Below are positions 19,611-30,057 of a stretch of 64,000 nt of DNA, in pieces. Within the stretch, counting starts at the first letter, position 1. Every line of letters begins with the position of its first letter. This DNA is from Vibrio maritimus (lineage in GTDB: Bacteria; Pseudomonadota; Gammaproteobacteria; Enterobacterales; Vibrionaceae), in contig BBMT01000002.1 in assembly GCA_000755425.1 (NCBI GenBank), positions 372,001-436,000 of the forward strand. Reading direction: 5' to 3'. The translations under genes and the position numbers were made by a program. The notes below the pieces were generated by a model. It was not told where the DNA came from. It did no database searches and saw only the letters and a list, made by a program, of their open reading frames with translations.

Positions 19611-20456
19611 TTACTGACGTGCCATACGCATGTTGTGAGAAGGTGCGCTGTCTTGGTTTGAGCGGTACGGGTTGATATCCAAACCGCCACGGCGAGTGTA
19701 GCGCGCGTATACCGTTAGCTTGCTTGGCTTACAGTAGCTCATTATATCGGTGAAGATACGCTCAACACATTGCTCGTGGAACTCATTATGTTCACGGAAC
19801 GAGACAAGGTAGCGCAGTAGGGCTTCACGGTCGATCTTTGCGCCGTGATATTGGATCTCGACACTGCCCCAATCAGGTTGATTAGTGATAAGGCAGTTGG
19901 ATTTTAGCAGGTGACTATGTAGCGCTTCTTCAACCACTTCCTCTCCTGCCGCGCCCTTAAGCAGCGCTGCGTCGAAGTCGTAGCTGTCGATACGAATATC
20001 TTGGTTGTCGATGCACTCCCCCTTCATACCGACGATCTGGGTGTTTTCAAAGTCGCCCACTGGGATAAGTTTTACTGTTACGGTTTCCCCGGCGCAGTTT
20101 GATAGATCGCCAGCGATGGTGCTTTCTACCTCACCCCATGAATCAAATCGCGTTTGGTTGTAGCTGTTGAGGTACAGCTTAAATGACTTGGATTCGATAA
20201 GGTTGGCACTGGTTGCTGGGATGTAAGCTTCACCAACAGCGACCTGTGGCAAGCCATTGGCATTGAGCCAAGAAATCTCATACATAGTCCAAATATCACA
20301 GCCTTGGAATGGCAAGCTATCACCGAGTTCAAGGTCGTCACGGTTTAGGCTTCGTGGTACAGGTTGCAAAAGCGAAGCGTCATACTGGTTGGCATAATCG
20401 GTCTTTTGACCCAGAGTGAGCCCCGAAAGCTCTTTCGCGTTGGAATATTTGCTCAT
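19611..20456 (-). CDS. queF: NADPH-dependent 7-cyano-7-deazaguanine reductase QueF
   Basis: Reduces preQ0 to preQ1 in queuosine synthesis. At 281 residues it is the long, two-domain (YqcD/type II) form. The catalytic Cys lies in [21 protein letters not shown] (about 185-205) and the substrate Glu/His set in [16 protein letters not shown] (about 221-236). The N terminus [17 protein letters not shown] is typical. It is divergent from syd; that pairing is common in vibrios. No preQ1 riboswitch was recognised upstream. Confidence 0.95.
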   Translation of the reverse strand: MSKYSNAKELSGLTLGQKTDYANQYDASLLQPVPRSLNRDDLELGDSLPFQGCDIWTMYEISWLNANGLPQVAVGEAYIPATSANLIESKSFKLYLNSYNQTRFDSWGEVESTIAGDLSNCAGETVTVKLIPVGDFENTQIVGMKGECIDNQDIRIDSYDFDAALLKGAAGEEVVEEALHSHLLKSNCLITNQPDWGSVEIQYHGAKIDREALLRYLVSFREHNEFHEQCVERIFTDIMSYCKPSKLTVYARYTRRGGLDINPYRSNQDSAPSHNMRMARQ

Positions 20457-20566
20457 AATTGTGTGATATTTCGATTAGAATAAAACGAATTTTACGAGAT
20501 CCCCGAATAGCTGTCATCCTTTGTGCTCGGAAATCGCCGAACAATTGAAGGATGAGTGGAGAGCAT

Positions 20567-21112
20567 ATGAATCAAAGTGTACAGCAAGCTCTAGAAGCGT
20601 TTTCACAGCGCTATCAACAGGCTTGGCAAGAAAAGCATCAAACACTACCGGCCAGTGAAGAGCTTCACGGTTTGGTGTCCCCTTGTATTGACCGCAAAGA
20701 CGACGAATCGGTGTATTGGCGTGCCTGCGTCCGTGATGTCCCGGAGCGTTTGGAAAACATCGAACAAGGGATAGAGTTAACGCTACACGATGACATTAAA
20801 GCTTTCTACGGACACCAGTACAGCGCAGACATGAACGCTACATGGAAAGGTAACGAACTCACGCTGCTGCAAGTATGGAGTGATGACGATTTCACTCGTC
20901 TGCAAGAGAACATTTTGGGTCACCTGGTGACGCAGCGCCGTCTTAAACTGAAGCCAACCGTATTCATTGCGGCCACCGATGCGGATATGGATGTGATTTC
21001 TATCTGTAACATCACCGGTAACGTGATTCTTGAGCGCCTAGGTACAGATCGCCGCGATGTGGTTGCTGAGGATATCGAGACATTCCTTAACGGTCTGGAG
21101 CCTGATGTTTAA
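20567..21112 (+). CDS. syd: SecY-interacting protein Syd
   Basis: Peripheral cytoplasmic protein that binds SecY and proofreads SecYEG complexes. About 181 residues, with family landmarks [18 protein letters not shown] and [23 protein letters not shown], ending LNGLEPDV. The ATG at 20567 ([12 protein letters not shown]) has a GGAGAG site, whereas the upstream in-frame ATG at 20552 is too near its own GAAGG. It ends two bases before the zinc-ribbon gene, so the two are likely co-translated. Confidence 0.93.
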   Translation: MNQSVQQALEAFSQRYQQAWQEKHQTLPASEELHGLVSPCIDRKDDESVYWRACVRDVPERLENIEQGIELTLHDDIKAFYGHQYSADMNATWKGNELTLLQVWSDDDFTRLQENILGHLVTQRRLKLKPTVFIAATDADMDVISICNITGNVILERLGTDRRDVVAEDIETFLNGLEPDV

Positions 21113-21114
21113 TT

Positions 21115-21890
21115 ATGTATGTGGTAGAGCTTCATTTTGAGTGTTTTGATAACACCACAATCAGCGCGGTAGAAAAGGGCATTAACGGCCTGATGGACGC
21201 GCTGCGCTATAACGGCCAAGTATTAGGGCGCGAGTTTCCGGTGGTGATGGGCGAGGGGGAATTCTTTGTTCGTGCGGTATGCCCTGAGCAAGATAGCTTG
21301 CATCCAAGTAATCACTCAGATTTCGTAAAAGTGTGTTTAAAGCGTTTGTCGGATGCGTGTCTATTGGCACCTAAGGTTCGCCTTCTGGGGCGTGATATCA
21401 ATTCAGAGCAAGCTGCAGAAGATGAAACGCCGAGCTGGCAAGTGCTGTACACCACCTATGTGCACACCTGTTCACCGCTTCGAAGTGGTGAAACCTTGTT
21501 GCCGATCCCGCTGTACCGTAATCCGCCAACACTCAATGGCGACCATAAGTCTGTGATTAAATGGCAAACCGAGTGGCAAGCGTGCGATGAAATCCAGATG
21601 GCGGGTGGCTGTAAAGCAGAGCACGCCGCGCTGCGAGAGCTGTCTGAGGTAGGCAGTGACCTGTTCCGTCGTGGCTGGGATATTCGTGGTCGTATCGAGT
21701 ACATTACTCAGATCCCAACGTACTACTACCTGTACAAGGTAGGCGGTAAGAGCCTTGAGGAAGAAAAAGCACGTAAGTGCCGAAATGTGGTGGAGAGTGG
21801 TTGCTTGATGAGCCGCTGCACGACATCTTTTACTTCAAGTGCGACTCATGCCGAATCGTCTCAAATATCTCTTGGGATCATTTAAAGTAA
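21115..21890 (+). CDS. DUF2310 zinc-ribbon protein (one frame break)
   Basis: About 258 residues, of the DUF2310 family described as zinc-ribbon-containing and possibly nucleic-acid-binding; function unknown. Near 21780 one C is lost from a CCC run. After repair the C terminus reads KCPKCGGEWLLDEPLHDIF then KCDSCRIVSNISWDHLK, a clear CxxC...CxxC zinc ribbon that the raw frame hides. The repaired stop is at 21888-21890. It is coupled to syd (two-base gap) and followed by a terminator. Confidence 0.85.
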
Positions 21891-21913
21891 GCAATCTTGT
21901 CTGGTAAAAATGC

Positions 21914-21945
21914 AAAAGGTTGAAGCTTAGCTTCAACCCTTTTTT
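21914..21945. terminator. Terminator between the DUF2310 gene and metQ
   Basis: AAAAGGTTGAAGC and GCTTCAACCCTTTT arms with a T run; symmetrical between two convergent genes. Confidence 0.85.
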
Positions 21946-21970
21946 GATGGTTGGTGCAAAGGTGGTGAGA

Positions 21971-22780
21971 TTACCAGCCTTTAACCACGCCACCTTTGAA
22001 GATATCAGAGGCTGCGTTGTACACATCTTCTGTTTGGTACGCTTTAACAAAGTTCTGAACGTTTTCTGCGTTCACATTGTCTTCACGCGCAACGATTAGG
22101 TTTACGTATGGAGACTCTTTGTCTTCAACAAATACACCGTCACGTTGAGGTGTTAGGTCGATAGAGCTTGCGTAAGTCGTGTTGATGATAGATAGCGCTA
22201 CGTCATCAAGAGAGCGCGGTAGCTGTGCTGCGTCTAGCTCAACGATAGTGATGTTCTTTGGATTCTCTTCGATATCACGAACTGTCGCCAGTAGACCAAC
22301 ACCTTCACGTAGAGTCAGTAGACCTTGCTGCTCAAGTAGCAGTAGAGAGCGACCTAGGTTTGTTGGGTCATTTGGTACCGCGATACGAGCGCCGTCTTGG
22401 ATTTCATCGACAGACTTCACTTGCTTCGAGTAGCCCGCGATTGGGTATACAAAGGTGTTACCTGCAATCGTCAGCTTGTAGTTACGGTCAGTCACTTGCT
22501 GATCTAGGTATGGCTTATGCTGGAATGCGTTGATATCGATAGAGCCATCGTCCAGTGCTGCGTTTGGTGTTACGTAGTCTGTGAATGTGACTAGCTCAAC
22601 GTCTAGACCGTATTGCTCTTTAGCAACTTTTGCTGCAACTTCTGCAACTTGTGCTTCCGCACCTGCCATCACACCGACTTTGATCTTGCTAGTGTCGACT
22701 TCTTTTTCACCACAGCCAGATAGAATAAGTGCTGATGCAGCGGCTGCAATTGCGAGTAAATTCTTAACGTTGAATTTCAT
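21971..22780 (-). CDS. metQ: Methionine ABC transporter substrate-binding lipoprotein MetQ
   Basis: Inner-membrane-anchored lipoprotein that delivers methionine to MetNI. The 269-residue precursor has a lipoprotein signal with lipobox LSGC at residues 20-23, then IKVGVMAGAEAQVAEVAAKVAK and DDGSIDINAFQHKPYLDQ typical of the NlpA/MetQ family. It is third in metN-metI-metQ on the minus strand, about 35 bp after metI. Control is by the MetJ boxes upstream of metN. Confidence 0.96.
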   Translation of the reverse strand: MKFNVKNLLAIAAAASALILSGCGEKEVDTSKIKVGVMAGAEAQVAEVAAKVAKEQYGLDVELVTFTDYVTPNAALDDGSIDINAFQHKPYLDQQVTDRNYKLTIAGNTFVYPIAGYSKQVKSVDEIQDGARIAVPNDPTNLGRSLLLLEQQGLLTLREGVGLLATVRDIEENPKNITIVELDAAQLPRSLDDVALSIINTTYASSIDLTPQRDGVFVEDKESPYVNLIVAREDNVNAENVQNFVKAYQTEDVYNAASDIFKGGVVKGW

Positions 22781-22814
22781 GACTCTCTCCTTGTTATAAA
22801 TCTTAAAATCTCGA

Positions 22815-23490
22815 TTATCTGTGGTCTACGCGGCGAACAACGGCATCACCGATAGACTGAATAATTTGTACCAATACAATGAGCATCACCACGGTCACGG
22901 CCATAATGGTCACATCGTATCGGTGGAAACCATAGCGAATGGCTACGTCACCTAGACCGCCACCGCCGACGGTACCCGCCATTGCTGAGTAGCTTACTAG
23001 GGTCACTAGAGTGATTGTCACCGAATTGACAATCGTAGGTAATGCTTCTGGAAGCAGTACCTTAGTAATGATTTGGTATGGTGTTGCGCCCATTGATTGT
23101 GCCGCTTCCACCAGACCTGTTGGTACCTCAAGTAGTGCACCCTCAATAAGACGTGCCACAAATGGAATCGCGCCAACGGTTAGTGGAACGATTGCTGCTG
23201 TGGTACCGATAAAGGTGCCAATCAAAATCTTAGTCAGTGGAATGATCGCTACCATCAATACTAAGAAAGGTACTGAGCGACCCACGTTAACAATGGCACC
23301 GAGCACACTGTTTAAACGCGTGTTTTCTAGCAAGCCACCTTTTTTAGTGGTATGCAGAATAACACCTAGTGGAATACCCACGGCGAAGAACCACACCTGC
23401 TACCGCAACCATGTATAGGGTTTCCCATGTTGCCCCTAATAGTAGGTTACTGTTTAGAGATAACCAGTCTGTGACAGTGTTAAAGGACAT
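22815..23490 (-). CDS. metI: Methionine ABC transporter permease MetI (one frame break)
   Basis: Inner-membrane permease of the methionine importer, about 225 residues with five or more hydrophobic segments and the EAA loop [24 protein letters not shown]. The true start is [13 protein letters not shown] at 23488-23490; the frame breaks near 23398, where a T run appears two bases short (VAGVVFFAVG after repair). The start overlaps the metN stop by 11 bases (ATGTCCTTTAA), indicating translational coupling. Confidence 0.93.
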
Positions 23491-24513
23491 AACCAAGTAC
23501 CTCTACTTTTACATTGTGGTCACGAAGATATTGAATCGCCGCATTGTCGTCTTGCTCATTACCAAATAGCTCAGCCACCATCATGCCGAATTTAACGCCG
23601 CCTGCGTAATCAAGATCGGAGCTTAGGATGCTGACATCAATATTGTATTTGCGTGCAATTTGCGTCATTAGCGGCGCGTCTACAGTAGCACCGGTAAACT
23701 CTAAGCGAACAAGCGGGTAGCTGCCTTTCACACGCTCAGCTTGCAGCCTTGCTTGGTAGTCTTCTGGAATCGATAGGTCGAGTGTTGAACGAATGAACTC
23801 GTGTGCAAGCTCGGTTTTTGGATGAGCAAAGATTTCACCACGGTGCCTTTTTCAACCAGACGACCGTCGCCAATGATAGCGACCTCATGACAGATGCTTT
23901 TTACCACGTCCATTTCGTGAGTGATCAGTAGGATAGTGATCTTAAGCTTGCGGTTGATTTCTTTCAGTAGCTCAAGGATCGATTGGGTCGTCGCAGGGTC
24001 GAGTGCGCTGGTGGCTTCGTCACAAAGCAGTACTTTAGGATCTGACGACAGTGCGCGAGCAATCGCAACACGCTGCTTTTGACCGCCACTTAGATTGGCT
24101 GGGTAGGTATCGCGCTTATCTGCCAGACCGACGAGCTTTAGAAGATCCGTCACTTTGGTTTCGATGTGCGAGCGTTCTTTGCCAGCAAGCTCAAGTGGCA
24201 GTGCCACGTTTTCAAATACGGTGCGAGATGAAAGCAAGTTAAAATGCTGGAAAATCATGCCGATGTTGCGGCGAGCTTCTGAAAGCTCTGATTTCGATAG
24301 CTTAGTCAGGTCAACACCGTCAACGATGACTTCGCCCGACGTTGGTGCTTCAAGCATGTTTACGCAGCGAATCAACGTACTCTTACCTGCACCAGAGGCG
24401 CCAATTACACCAAAGATGGTGCCTTCTGCGATATGCAGATCGATGTCTGCCAAGGCGTTGATTTCCTTAGCGCCTTGATAAAACACTTTGTTTACTTGAT
24501 TAATTTCGATCAT
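23480..24513 (-). CDS. metN: Methionine ABC transporter ATP-binding protein MetN (one frame break)
   Basis: ATPase of the methionine importer, about 344 residues after repair. Walker A is GASGAGKST (about 38-46), the ABC signature [15 protein letters not shown] is near 140, and Walker B is [13 protein letters not shown]. The C-terminal NIL regulatory domain ([29 protein letters not shown]) binds methionine for feedback inhibition. The frame breaks near 23851 (GGG read as GG in GTVGEIFAHP). First gene of the operon; divergent from gmhB. Confidence 0.95.
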
Positions 24514-24612
24514 CTAAGCAACCTGAAGTCCGTGAGTAGCATAAAAGTTTGAACTACATCTCAATTGATAGAAGATGCTATGGTTTTCACCTTTTAGTGT
24601 CAATAGATATTT

Positions 24613-24636
24613 TTACGTCTAGACGTCTAAACGGCA
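24613..24636. promoter_or_regulatory. Tandem MetJ boxes upstream of metN
   Basis: Three adjacent 8-bp units, TTACGTCT-AGACGTCT-AAACGGCA, where the middle matches the met-box consensus AGACGTCT exactly. The site lies about 100 bp before metN and would mediate repression by MetJ with S-adenosylmethionine. Confidence 0.85.
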
Positions 24637-24712
24637 TTTTCATAGTGCCGTGACTATAAAAGCGTGTAATAATTCAGGTTATTAGCACCTATCTATAACA
24701 AGAGAGTGAACT

Positions 24713-25263
24713 GTGGCAAAACCAGCTGTTTTTTTGGATCGTGATGGCGTCATTAACGTTGATCACGGGTATGTGAGCGATGAACACGACTTTGAGTATG
24801 TTGAAGGCGTCTTTGAAGCGACGAAAAAACTGCAGGACATGGCTATATGCTTGTGTTGGTGACCAACCAATCAGGCATTGCTCGCGGTATGTTCTCCGAA
24901 GATCGCTTCCTTTCTTTAACCCAGTGGATGGATTGGAACTTCTCTGATAATGGCGTTGAGTTCGATGGTATCTATTACTGTCCGCATCACCCAGAGCATG
25001 GTATTGGTGATTACAAGCAAGATTGTGACTGCCGTAAACCAAAGCCGGGCATGTTTATCTCTGCTCGCGATTTCCTGAAGATCGATATGGAAAACTCAGT
25101 CATGGTCGGTGATAAAGCCGAAGATATGATGGCCGCTGAAGCGGCTGGCGTAGGTACCAAGATCTTAGTGCGCACTGGCAAGCCAGTGACTGAGCGTGGT
25201 GAGTCTGTCGCAACTGTGGTACTTGATAGTATTCGCGATGTGCCGCAATACTTAGCTAAGTAA
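24713..25263 (+). CDS. gmhB: Heptose 1,7-bisphosphate phosphatase GmhB (one frame break)
   Basis: HAD-family phosphatase that removes the 7-phosphate in ADP-heptose synthesis for LPS core. Starts GTG (GTGGCAAAACC) with an AGAGAG site. The HAD nucleophile motif is FLDRDGVIN (about 7-15), then [12 protein letters not shown], the zinc-binding [18 protein letters not shown] (about 92-109) and the acidic [11 protein letters not shown]. One G is lost near 24841 (GGG read as GG). About 183 residues after repair. Divergence from metNIQ is conserved with E. coli. Confidence 0.94.
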
Positions 25264-25287
25264 TCGGTTGATCCTAAAGGAGTCATT

Positions 25288-25656
25288 ATGAGTGCATTAG
25301 TTAAACATGGATTGGCTACTGCTATGGTGGTTGGCAGTTTGACTGCGTGCAGTAGCTCAGAGCAGGTGGAACCTGAAAACCCTTATCATGTCCTCCAGTA
25401 TCAGTGTGATAACCAAAGCTTTCAGGTGACTCAGTTATCGAGTGAGCAAATCTTGCTGCTGATTGATGGCGAAGAATATTATCTACACCGCGTCCCTTCT
25501 GCTTCAGGTGTGAAGTATTCACTTGATGGTCAATCTCAAGCGGAATCAGAGGTTGAGCTGTTTAGTAAGGGTAGAGAAGGTATGCTTACCATTGCCGGTG
25601 AAACCGATAAAAGCTGCATGATGACCACGCGAAGCGTACCAAAAAACGGATATTGA
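25288..25656 (+). CDS. MliC-family lipoprotein, putative C-type lysozyme inhibitor
   Basis: A 122-residue lipoprotein with a signal and lipobox LTAC (18-21). The mature part has YQCDNQSF, GVKYSLDG, ELFSKGREGMLTI and a second Cys in KSCMMT, the pattern of MliC/PliC lysozyme inhibitors (Y-x-C, GxxYxxxxx...W/FxKGxxAxL). Likely periplasm-facing and protective against lysozyme. It lies between gmhB and treR with a good AAAGGAG site. The family call is by motif, not alignment. Confidence 0.72.
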   Translation: MSALVKHGLATAMVVGSLTACSSSEQVEPENPYHVLQYQCDNQSFQVTQLSSEQILLLIDGEEYYLHRVPSASGVKYSLDGQSQAESEVELFSKGREGMLTIAGETDKSCMMTTRSVPKNGY

Positions 25657-25671
25657 ACCTTTTAGACACCC

Positions 25672-26614
25672 ATGAGCAAAAAACTCACCATACTTGATAT
25701 TGCCAAGCTGTCGGGAGTCGGTAAATCTACCGTCTCTCGCGTGCTCACCAACGATCCCAAAGTAAAACCCGAAACTCGCGAAAAAGTGGAGCGTGTGATT
25801 GCAGAGCATGGCTATGTGCCTCTAAGTCGGCGCAATCGATGCGTGGGGGCGGAGTGCAAAAGGTCATTGGTGTCATTATCTCTCGTCTCGACTCGCCTTC
25901 TGAGAACAAAGCGGTGAGTAGCATGCTCAATGTGCTTTACTCAGCAGGTTACGATGTGGTGATCATGGAGAGTCAGTTCGATCCCGAGAAAACCAACGAA
26001 CACCTGAGCGTGCTGCGTAAACGCAACGTTGAAGGTGTCATTGTGTTTGGTTTTACTGAGCTTGATATTGACAAAGTCTCTCAGTGGCAGGAGAAAGTGG
26101 TGGTCATCGCCATGGATACCGATCAAGTCTCGTCCATCAATTACGACAATCAGGGATTGATCCAAGCGGTTTTGAATAAGTTGCAGGCGCAAGGCGTTAA
26201 TCAACTAGCCTATATTGGTGTTGATCCAAAGGATAAAACCACGGGCTTAGCTCGCCTCAACGCATTTCAAAGTGGTGTGATGATAATGATCAGCATGCCG
26301 TTTATCGTACCGGTGAACTTCATCACGAGAGTGCTTATCAGCTTGTTGATGAGGTCGTGACGGACTCACTTCAAGCGATCGTGTGTGCCAGCGATACCTT
26401 AGCGCTTGGCACTATCAAACGCTTACAAGAGCTTGGCCGAGAAGATATTGTGGTGACGGGCGTTGGCGGTAATGAACTTTTGTCTTTCCTGTTCCCGAAT
26501 ATCTACAGCATTGATCCTGGCTATCAGCAAGCGGGAGAGAAGGCGGCTAACCTATTGATAAGTCAGCTTACTGGTAATAAAACCATCTCTCATCTCACGC
26601 AAGAAGCGGTGTAA
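25672..26614 (+). CDS. treR: Trehalose operon repressor TreR (two frame breaks)
   Basis: LacI-family repressor; releases its operators on binding trehalose-6-phosphate. The N-terminal HTH reads LTILDIAKLSGVGKSTVSRVLTNDPKV (about 4-30), followed by the periplasmic-binding-like effector domain ending in VGGNELLSFLFPNIYSIDPGYQQAGEKAANLL. Frame breaks lie near 25821 (TT read as T) and 26283 (GG read as G). Repaired length is about 314 residues, equal to E. coli TreR. It is followed by treB with matching operators between. Confidence 0.93.
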
Positions 26615-26674
26615 TCACGGCTTCTTTTTCTTAGCAGCTCCCTTAATCAACTTGGCGCATTTATCAACAATTAT

Positions 26675-26690
26675 TGTGATCACACTCAAT
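26675..26690. promoter_or_regulatory. CRP-like site upstream of treB
   Basis: TGTGA-N6-TCAAT matches one full and one partial CRP half-site just upstream of the TreR operators, consistent with catabolite control of trehalose use. Confidence 0.55.
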
Positions 26691-26693
26691 TAA

Positions 26694-26707
26694 TGGGACT
26701 GTTCCCA
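26694..26707. promoter_or_regulatory. TreR operator 1
   Basis: TGGGACTGTTCCCA, a near-palindrome that matches the GGGAACGTTCCC-type TreR site with a variant centre. Confidence 0.75.
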
Positions 26708-26748
26708 TTTTTGTTTGAATCATTCCGTGGCACACTTTACGCAACTTT

Positions 26749-26762
26749 TGGGAATGTTCCCA
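26749..26762. promoter_or_regulatory. TreR operator 2
   Basis: TGGGAATGTTCCCA, nearly symmetrical and 55 bp from operator 1 centre to centre (about five helical turns), which would suit looping or cooperative binding. Confidence 0.78.
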
Positions 26763-26853
26763 TTATCGTATTGCGATATTATTAATACAACGAGACAAAT
26801 GGACCTAGACGTCTTAACCCTACGTCTCTATATCAGGAAAAGGTGTACAAACG

Positions 26854-28276
26854 ATGAGCAAAATAGCCCAGCAAGACATTGCAGCGATCATCGACGGTGT
26901 TGGCGGCGCTGACAACATTGCCAGTGTTAGCCACTGTTTAACTCGCTTAAGATTCGTTCTTAACGATACCGATAAAGCCGATAAGTCGGCACTAGAGAGC
27001 CTCAAGATTGTTAAAGGCTGCTTTACCAATGCCGGTCAGTTCCAAGTGGTGATTGGCACTGAAGTCGACGAAGTCTACAAAATGTTGATTGACTCAGCAG
27101 GCAAGACAGCGGCATCAAAGGATGATGCTAAATTGGCTGCTCGTCAGAACATGAACTTTCTAGAGCGTGGTATCTCGCACTTAGCCGAAATTTTTGTTCC
27201 CCTTTTGCCGGCGATTATCACGGGTGGCTTGATTCTTGGTTTCCGCAACGTTATCGGCGATATTCGTATGTTCGATGGCAAAACCTTAGTGGAAATCAGC
27301 CAGTTCTGGGCAACCGTACACTCTTTCTTATGGCTTATCGGTGAAGCGATTTTCTTCTTCCTACCGGTTGGCGTGTGTTGGTCTACGGTGAAAAAACTGG
27401 GTGGTACGCCAATTCTTGGTATCACGCTGGGTGTCACCTTGGTATCGCCTCAACTGATGAATGCCTATCTCATTGGTAAAGAAGTGCCAGAGGTTTGGGA
27501 CTTTGGATTGTTTGTGATTGAGAAGGTGGGCTATCAAGCTCAGGTTATCCCAGCGATGCTGGCGGGTGTGGCATTGGCGCTTATTGAAACCAATCTAAAG
27601 CGCATTGTCCCAAGCTACCTGTATCTGGTTGTGGTGCCATTCGTTTCAATTATTCTGTCGGTCATTCTTGCTCACGCCTTCATCGGTCCGTTTGGTCGTG
27701 TACTAGGTGATGGCGTTGCGTTTGCGGCAAAGGCGGCGATGACAGGTGATTTTGCGGTACTGGGTTCTATGGTGTTTGGTTTCTTGTACGCACCATTGGT
27801 GATTACTGGTATCCACCACACAACCAATGCGGTTGACCTTCAGCTGATGCAAGACCTTGGCGGCACGCCAATCTGGCCTTTGATTGCACTGTCTAATATC
27901 GCTCAAGCATCTGCGGTCGTTGGCATCATCATTATTAGTAAGCGTGAGGGTGAGCGTGATATCTCAGTTCCGGCCGCTATCTCAGCTTACTTAGGCGTCA
28001 CTGAGCAGCTATGTACGGTATTAACCTCAAATACAAGTTCCCAATGCTCAGTGCAATGATTGGTAGCGCGATTGCAGCCGCTATCTGTGGTAGCGCAGGC
28101 GTGATGGCGAACGGTATCGGTGTGGGCGGTCTACCGGGCATCTTATCGATTCAGCTCAATACTGGATGGTATATCTCATGGCGATGTTAGTCGCAATGGC
28201 CGTGCCGATTATGCTTACTTTGTTCCTGTACAAACGCGCTCAATCAAAAGGTGAGCTAGAGCTTGCGAGCGCGTAA
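26854..28276 (+). CDS. treB: PTS trehalose-specific IIBC component TreB (two frame breaks)
   Basis: Imports trehalose and phosphorylates it to trehalose-6-phosphate. Domain order is IIB then IIC: the phospho-cysteine is in VSHCLTRLRF (about 28-37), and the IIC part has about ten hydrophobic segments and YAPLVITGIHHTTNAVDLQL. Breaks lie near 28002 (CC read as C; repaired TEPAMYGINLKYKFPM) and 28153 (CC read as C; repaired SIQPQYWMVY). Repaired length is about 474 residues. It lacks IIA. TreR and CRP sites lie upstream, treC downstream. Confidence 0.95.
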
Positions 28277-28355
28277 CCCCCATTAGTGCTCATCTTGAGC
28301 CACTTCTTTGCTTTTTATTTTGACGATTTTCCAATTGGTAAGTGAGATTAAACCT

Positions 28356-30038
28356 ATGAGTCAAACTGCTCAAAAAGACTGGTGGAAAACAGCCACGATT
28401 TATCAAATCTATCCGAAGAGTTTTTGTGATAGCGGTGATAAAGGAATGGGGGACATCAAAGGGATTACCTCTAAGCTTGATTACTTAGCGAAGTTAGGTG
28501 TCGATGCCATCTGGTTAACGCCAGTGTATGCCTCGCCAATGATTGATAACGGTTACGACATCTCCGATTACTATGCGATCAACCCTGATTTTGGCACCAT
28601 GCAAGACTTTGATGAGCTGCTCGCGGCTGCCCATCAGAAAGGTATCCGCATCATTATGGATATCGTGGTTAACCACACCTCAACCGAGCATCAATGGTTC
28701 CAATCGGCATTAGGGGACAAACAAAGCCCGTACCGCGACTACTACATCTGGAAACCTAACGAAGGCAAGCTACCTAACAACTGGCAGTCAAAATTTGGTG
28801 GCTCTGCATGGGCATTAGATGAAGCCACCGATGAATACTATCTGCACCTATTTGCCAAAGAGCAGGCTGACCTGAACTGGGAAAACCCAAAAGTTCGCGA
28901 AGAAGTAAAACAGGTTATCGAGTTCTGGGCGCAGAAAGGCGTGGATGGCTTTAGGCTGGATGTGATCAACCTTATCTCAAAACAGCAAGACTTCGCTGAT
29001 GATGACATTGGTGATGGCCGCCGTTTTTACACCGATGGTCCGCGCGTTCATGAGTATTTACAGGAAATCAGTGAAGCGGTATTCCAGAAGTATGGCTCGG
29101 TAACCGTTGGTGAAATGTCGTCTACGACGCTAGAGCATTGCCAGCAGTACAGCTCTCTGGATGGCAAAGAGCTTTCGATGGTATTTAATTTCCACCATCT
29201 AAAAGTGGATTACCCCAATGGTGACAAGTGGACGAAAGCAGACTTCGACTTCCTGCAATTAAAGCAGATTTTCAACCACTGGCAGACAGGCCTAAATGGT
29301 CAAGGGTGGGGGGCGCTGTTCTGGTGTAACCACGACCAACCTCGCGTAGTTAGCCGTCTTGGTAATGATCAGCAATATCGAACCGAGTCGGCAAAAATGT
29401 TGGCAGCGTCTGTTCATCTGATGCAAGGCACGCCTTATATTTATCAGGGTGAAGAGATCGGCATGACTAACCCGGGCTTCACCGAGATGAGCCAGTATCG
29501 TGATGTCGAAAGTCTTAATATGTATCAGCTGATGGTGGAGCAAGGCGATACTACTCATGACGATATGATGGCTATCCTAAGACAGAAATCTCGTGATAAC
29601 TCTCGCACACCGATGCAGTGGAACGACAGCAAACACGCTGGCTTTACCCAAGGTACACCTTGGATTGGAGTTGCTGAAAACTATCCTCAGATCAACGCTG
29701 AGGCAGCGGTTGAAGATGAGCAGTCGGTATTCTACTTCTATCAAGAGCTTATCGCGCTTCGTAAGCAGTTAGCGGTGATTACTGACGGTAGCTATGTTGA
29801 TTTGTTCCCAGAGCACTCTCAGGTTCACGGTTACTTGCGTGAGAGTGAGGATGCGATGCTGCTGTGTTTGAACAACTATTATGGTGAGGAGACTCGCGTG
29901 GTGTTGCCGGAGCAGTTTGATGGCTTGGTGAGTCGTGCTGTGTTGAGTAATTATGGGGTTGTTGGTGAGGTTGAGTTGGTGGGTGAGGTGGTTTTGAGGC
30001 CTTATGAGACTTTGGCGCTTTTGGTTGGGAAAAACTAA
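28356..30038 (+). CDS. treC: Alpha,alpha-phosphotrehalase TreC
   Basis: GH13 enzyme that hydrolyses trehalose-6-phosphate to glucose and glucose-6-phosphate. The ATG at 28356 (MSQTAQKDWWKTATIYQIYPKSF) gives 560 residues; 16 upstream in-frame codons are not typical. GH13 regions in order: DIVVNHTS (about 100-107), GFRLDVINL with the nucleophile Asp (about 200), VGEMSS with the acid/base Glu (about 254), and CNHDQPR (about 325). The gene is intact and ends the treB-treC operon; a repeat element begins 19 bp after its stop. Confidence 0.96.
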   Translation: MSQTAQKDWWKTATIYQIYPKSFCDSGDKGMGDIKGITSKLDYLAKLGVDAIWLTPVYASPMIDNGYDISDYYAINPDFGTMQDFDELLAAAHQKGIRIIMDIVVNHTSTEHQWFQSALGDKQSPYRDYYIWKPNEGKLPNNWQSKFGGSAWALDEATDEYYLHLFAKEQADLNWENPKVREEVKQVIEFWAQKGVDGFRLDVINLISKQQDFADDDIGDGRRFYTDGPRVHEYLQEISEAVFQKYGSVTVGEMSSTTLEHCQQYSSLDGKELSMVFNFHHLKVDYPNGDKWTKADFDFLQLKQIFNHWQTGLNGQGWGALFWCNHDQPRVVSRLGNDQQYRTESAKMLAASVHLMQGTPYIYQGEEIGMTNPGFTEMSQYRDVESLNMYQLMVEQGDTTHDDMMAILRQKSRDNSRTPMQWNDSKHAGFTQGTPWIGVAENYPQINAEAAVEDEQSVFYFYQELIALRKQLAVITDGSYVDLFPEHSQVHGYLRESEDAMLLCLNNYYGEETRVVLPEQFDGLVSRAVLSNYGVVGEVELVGEVVLRPYETLALLVGKN

Positions 30039-30057
30039 GAGCAAGATCAAGAGCTTG

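Noticed and set aside
26694..26762. Single long hairpin or attenuator before treB
   Set aside because: The two TGGGA...TCCCA units are better explained as paired TreR operators, 55 bp apart and upstream of a cognate repressor target.
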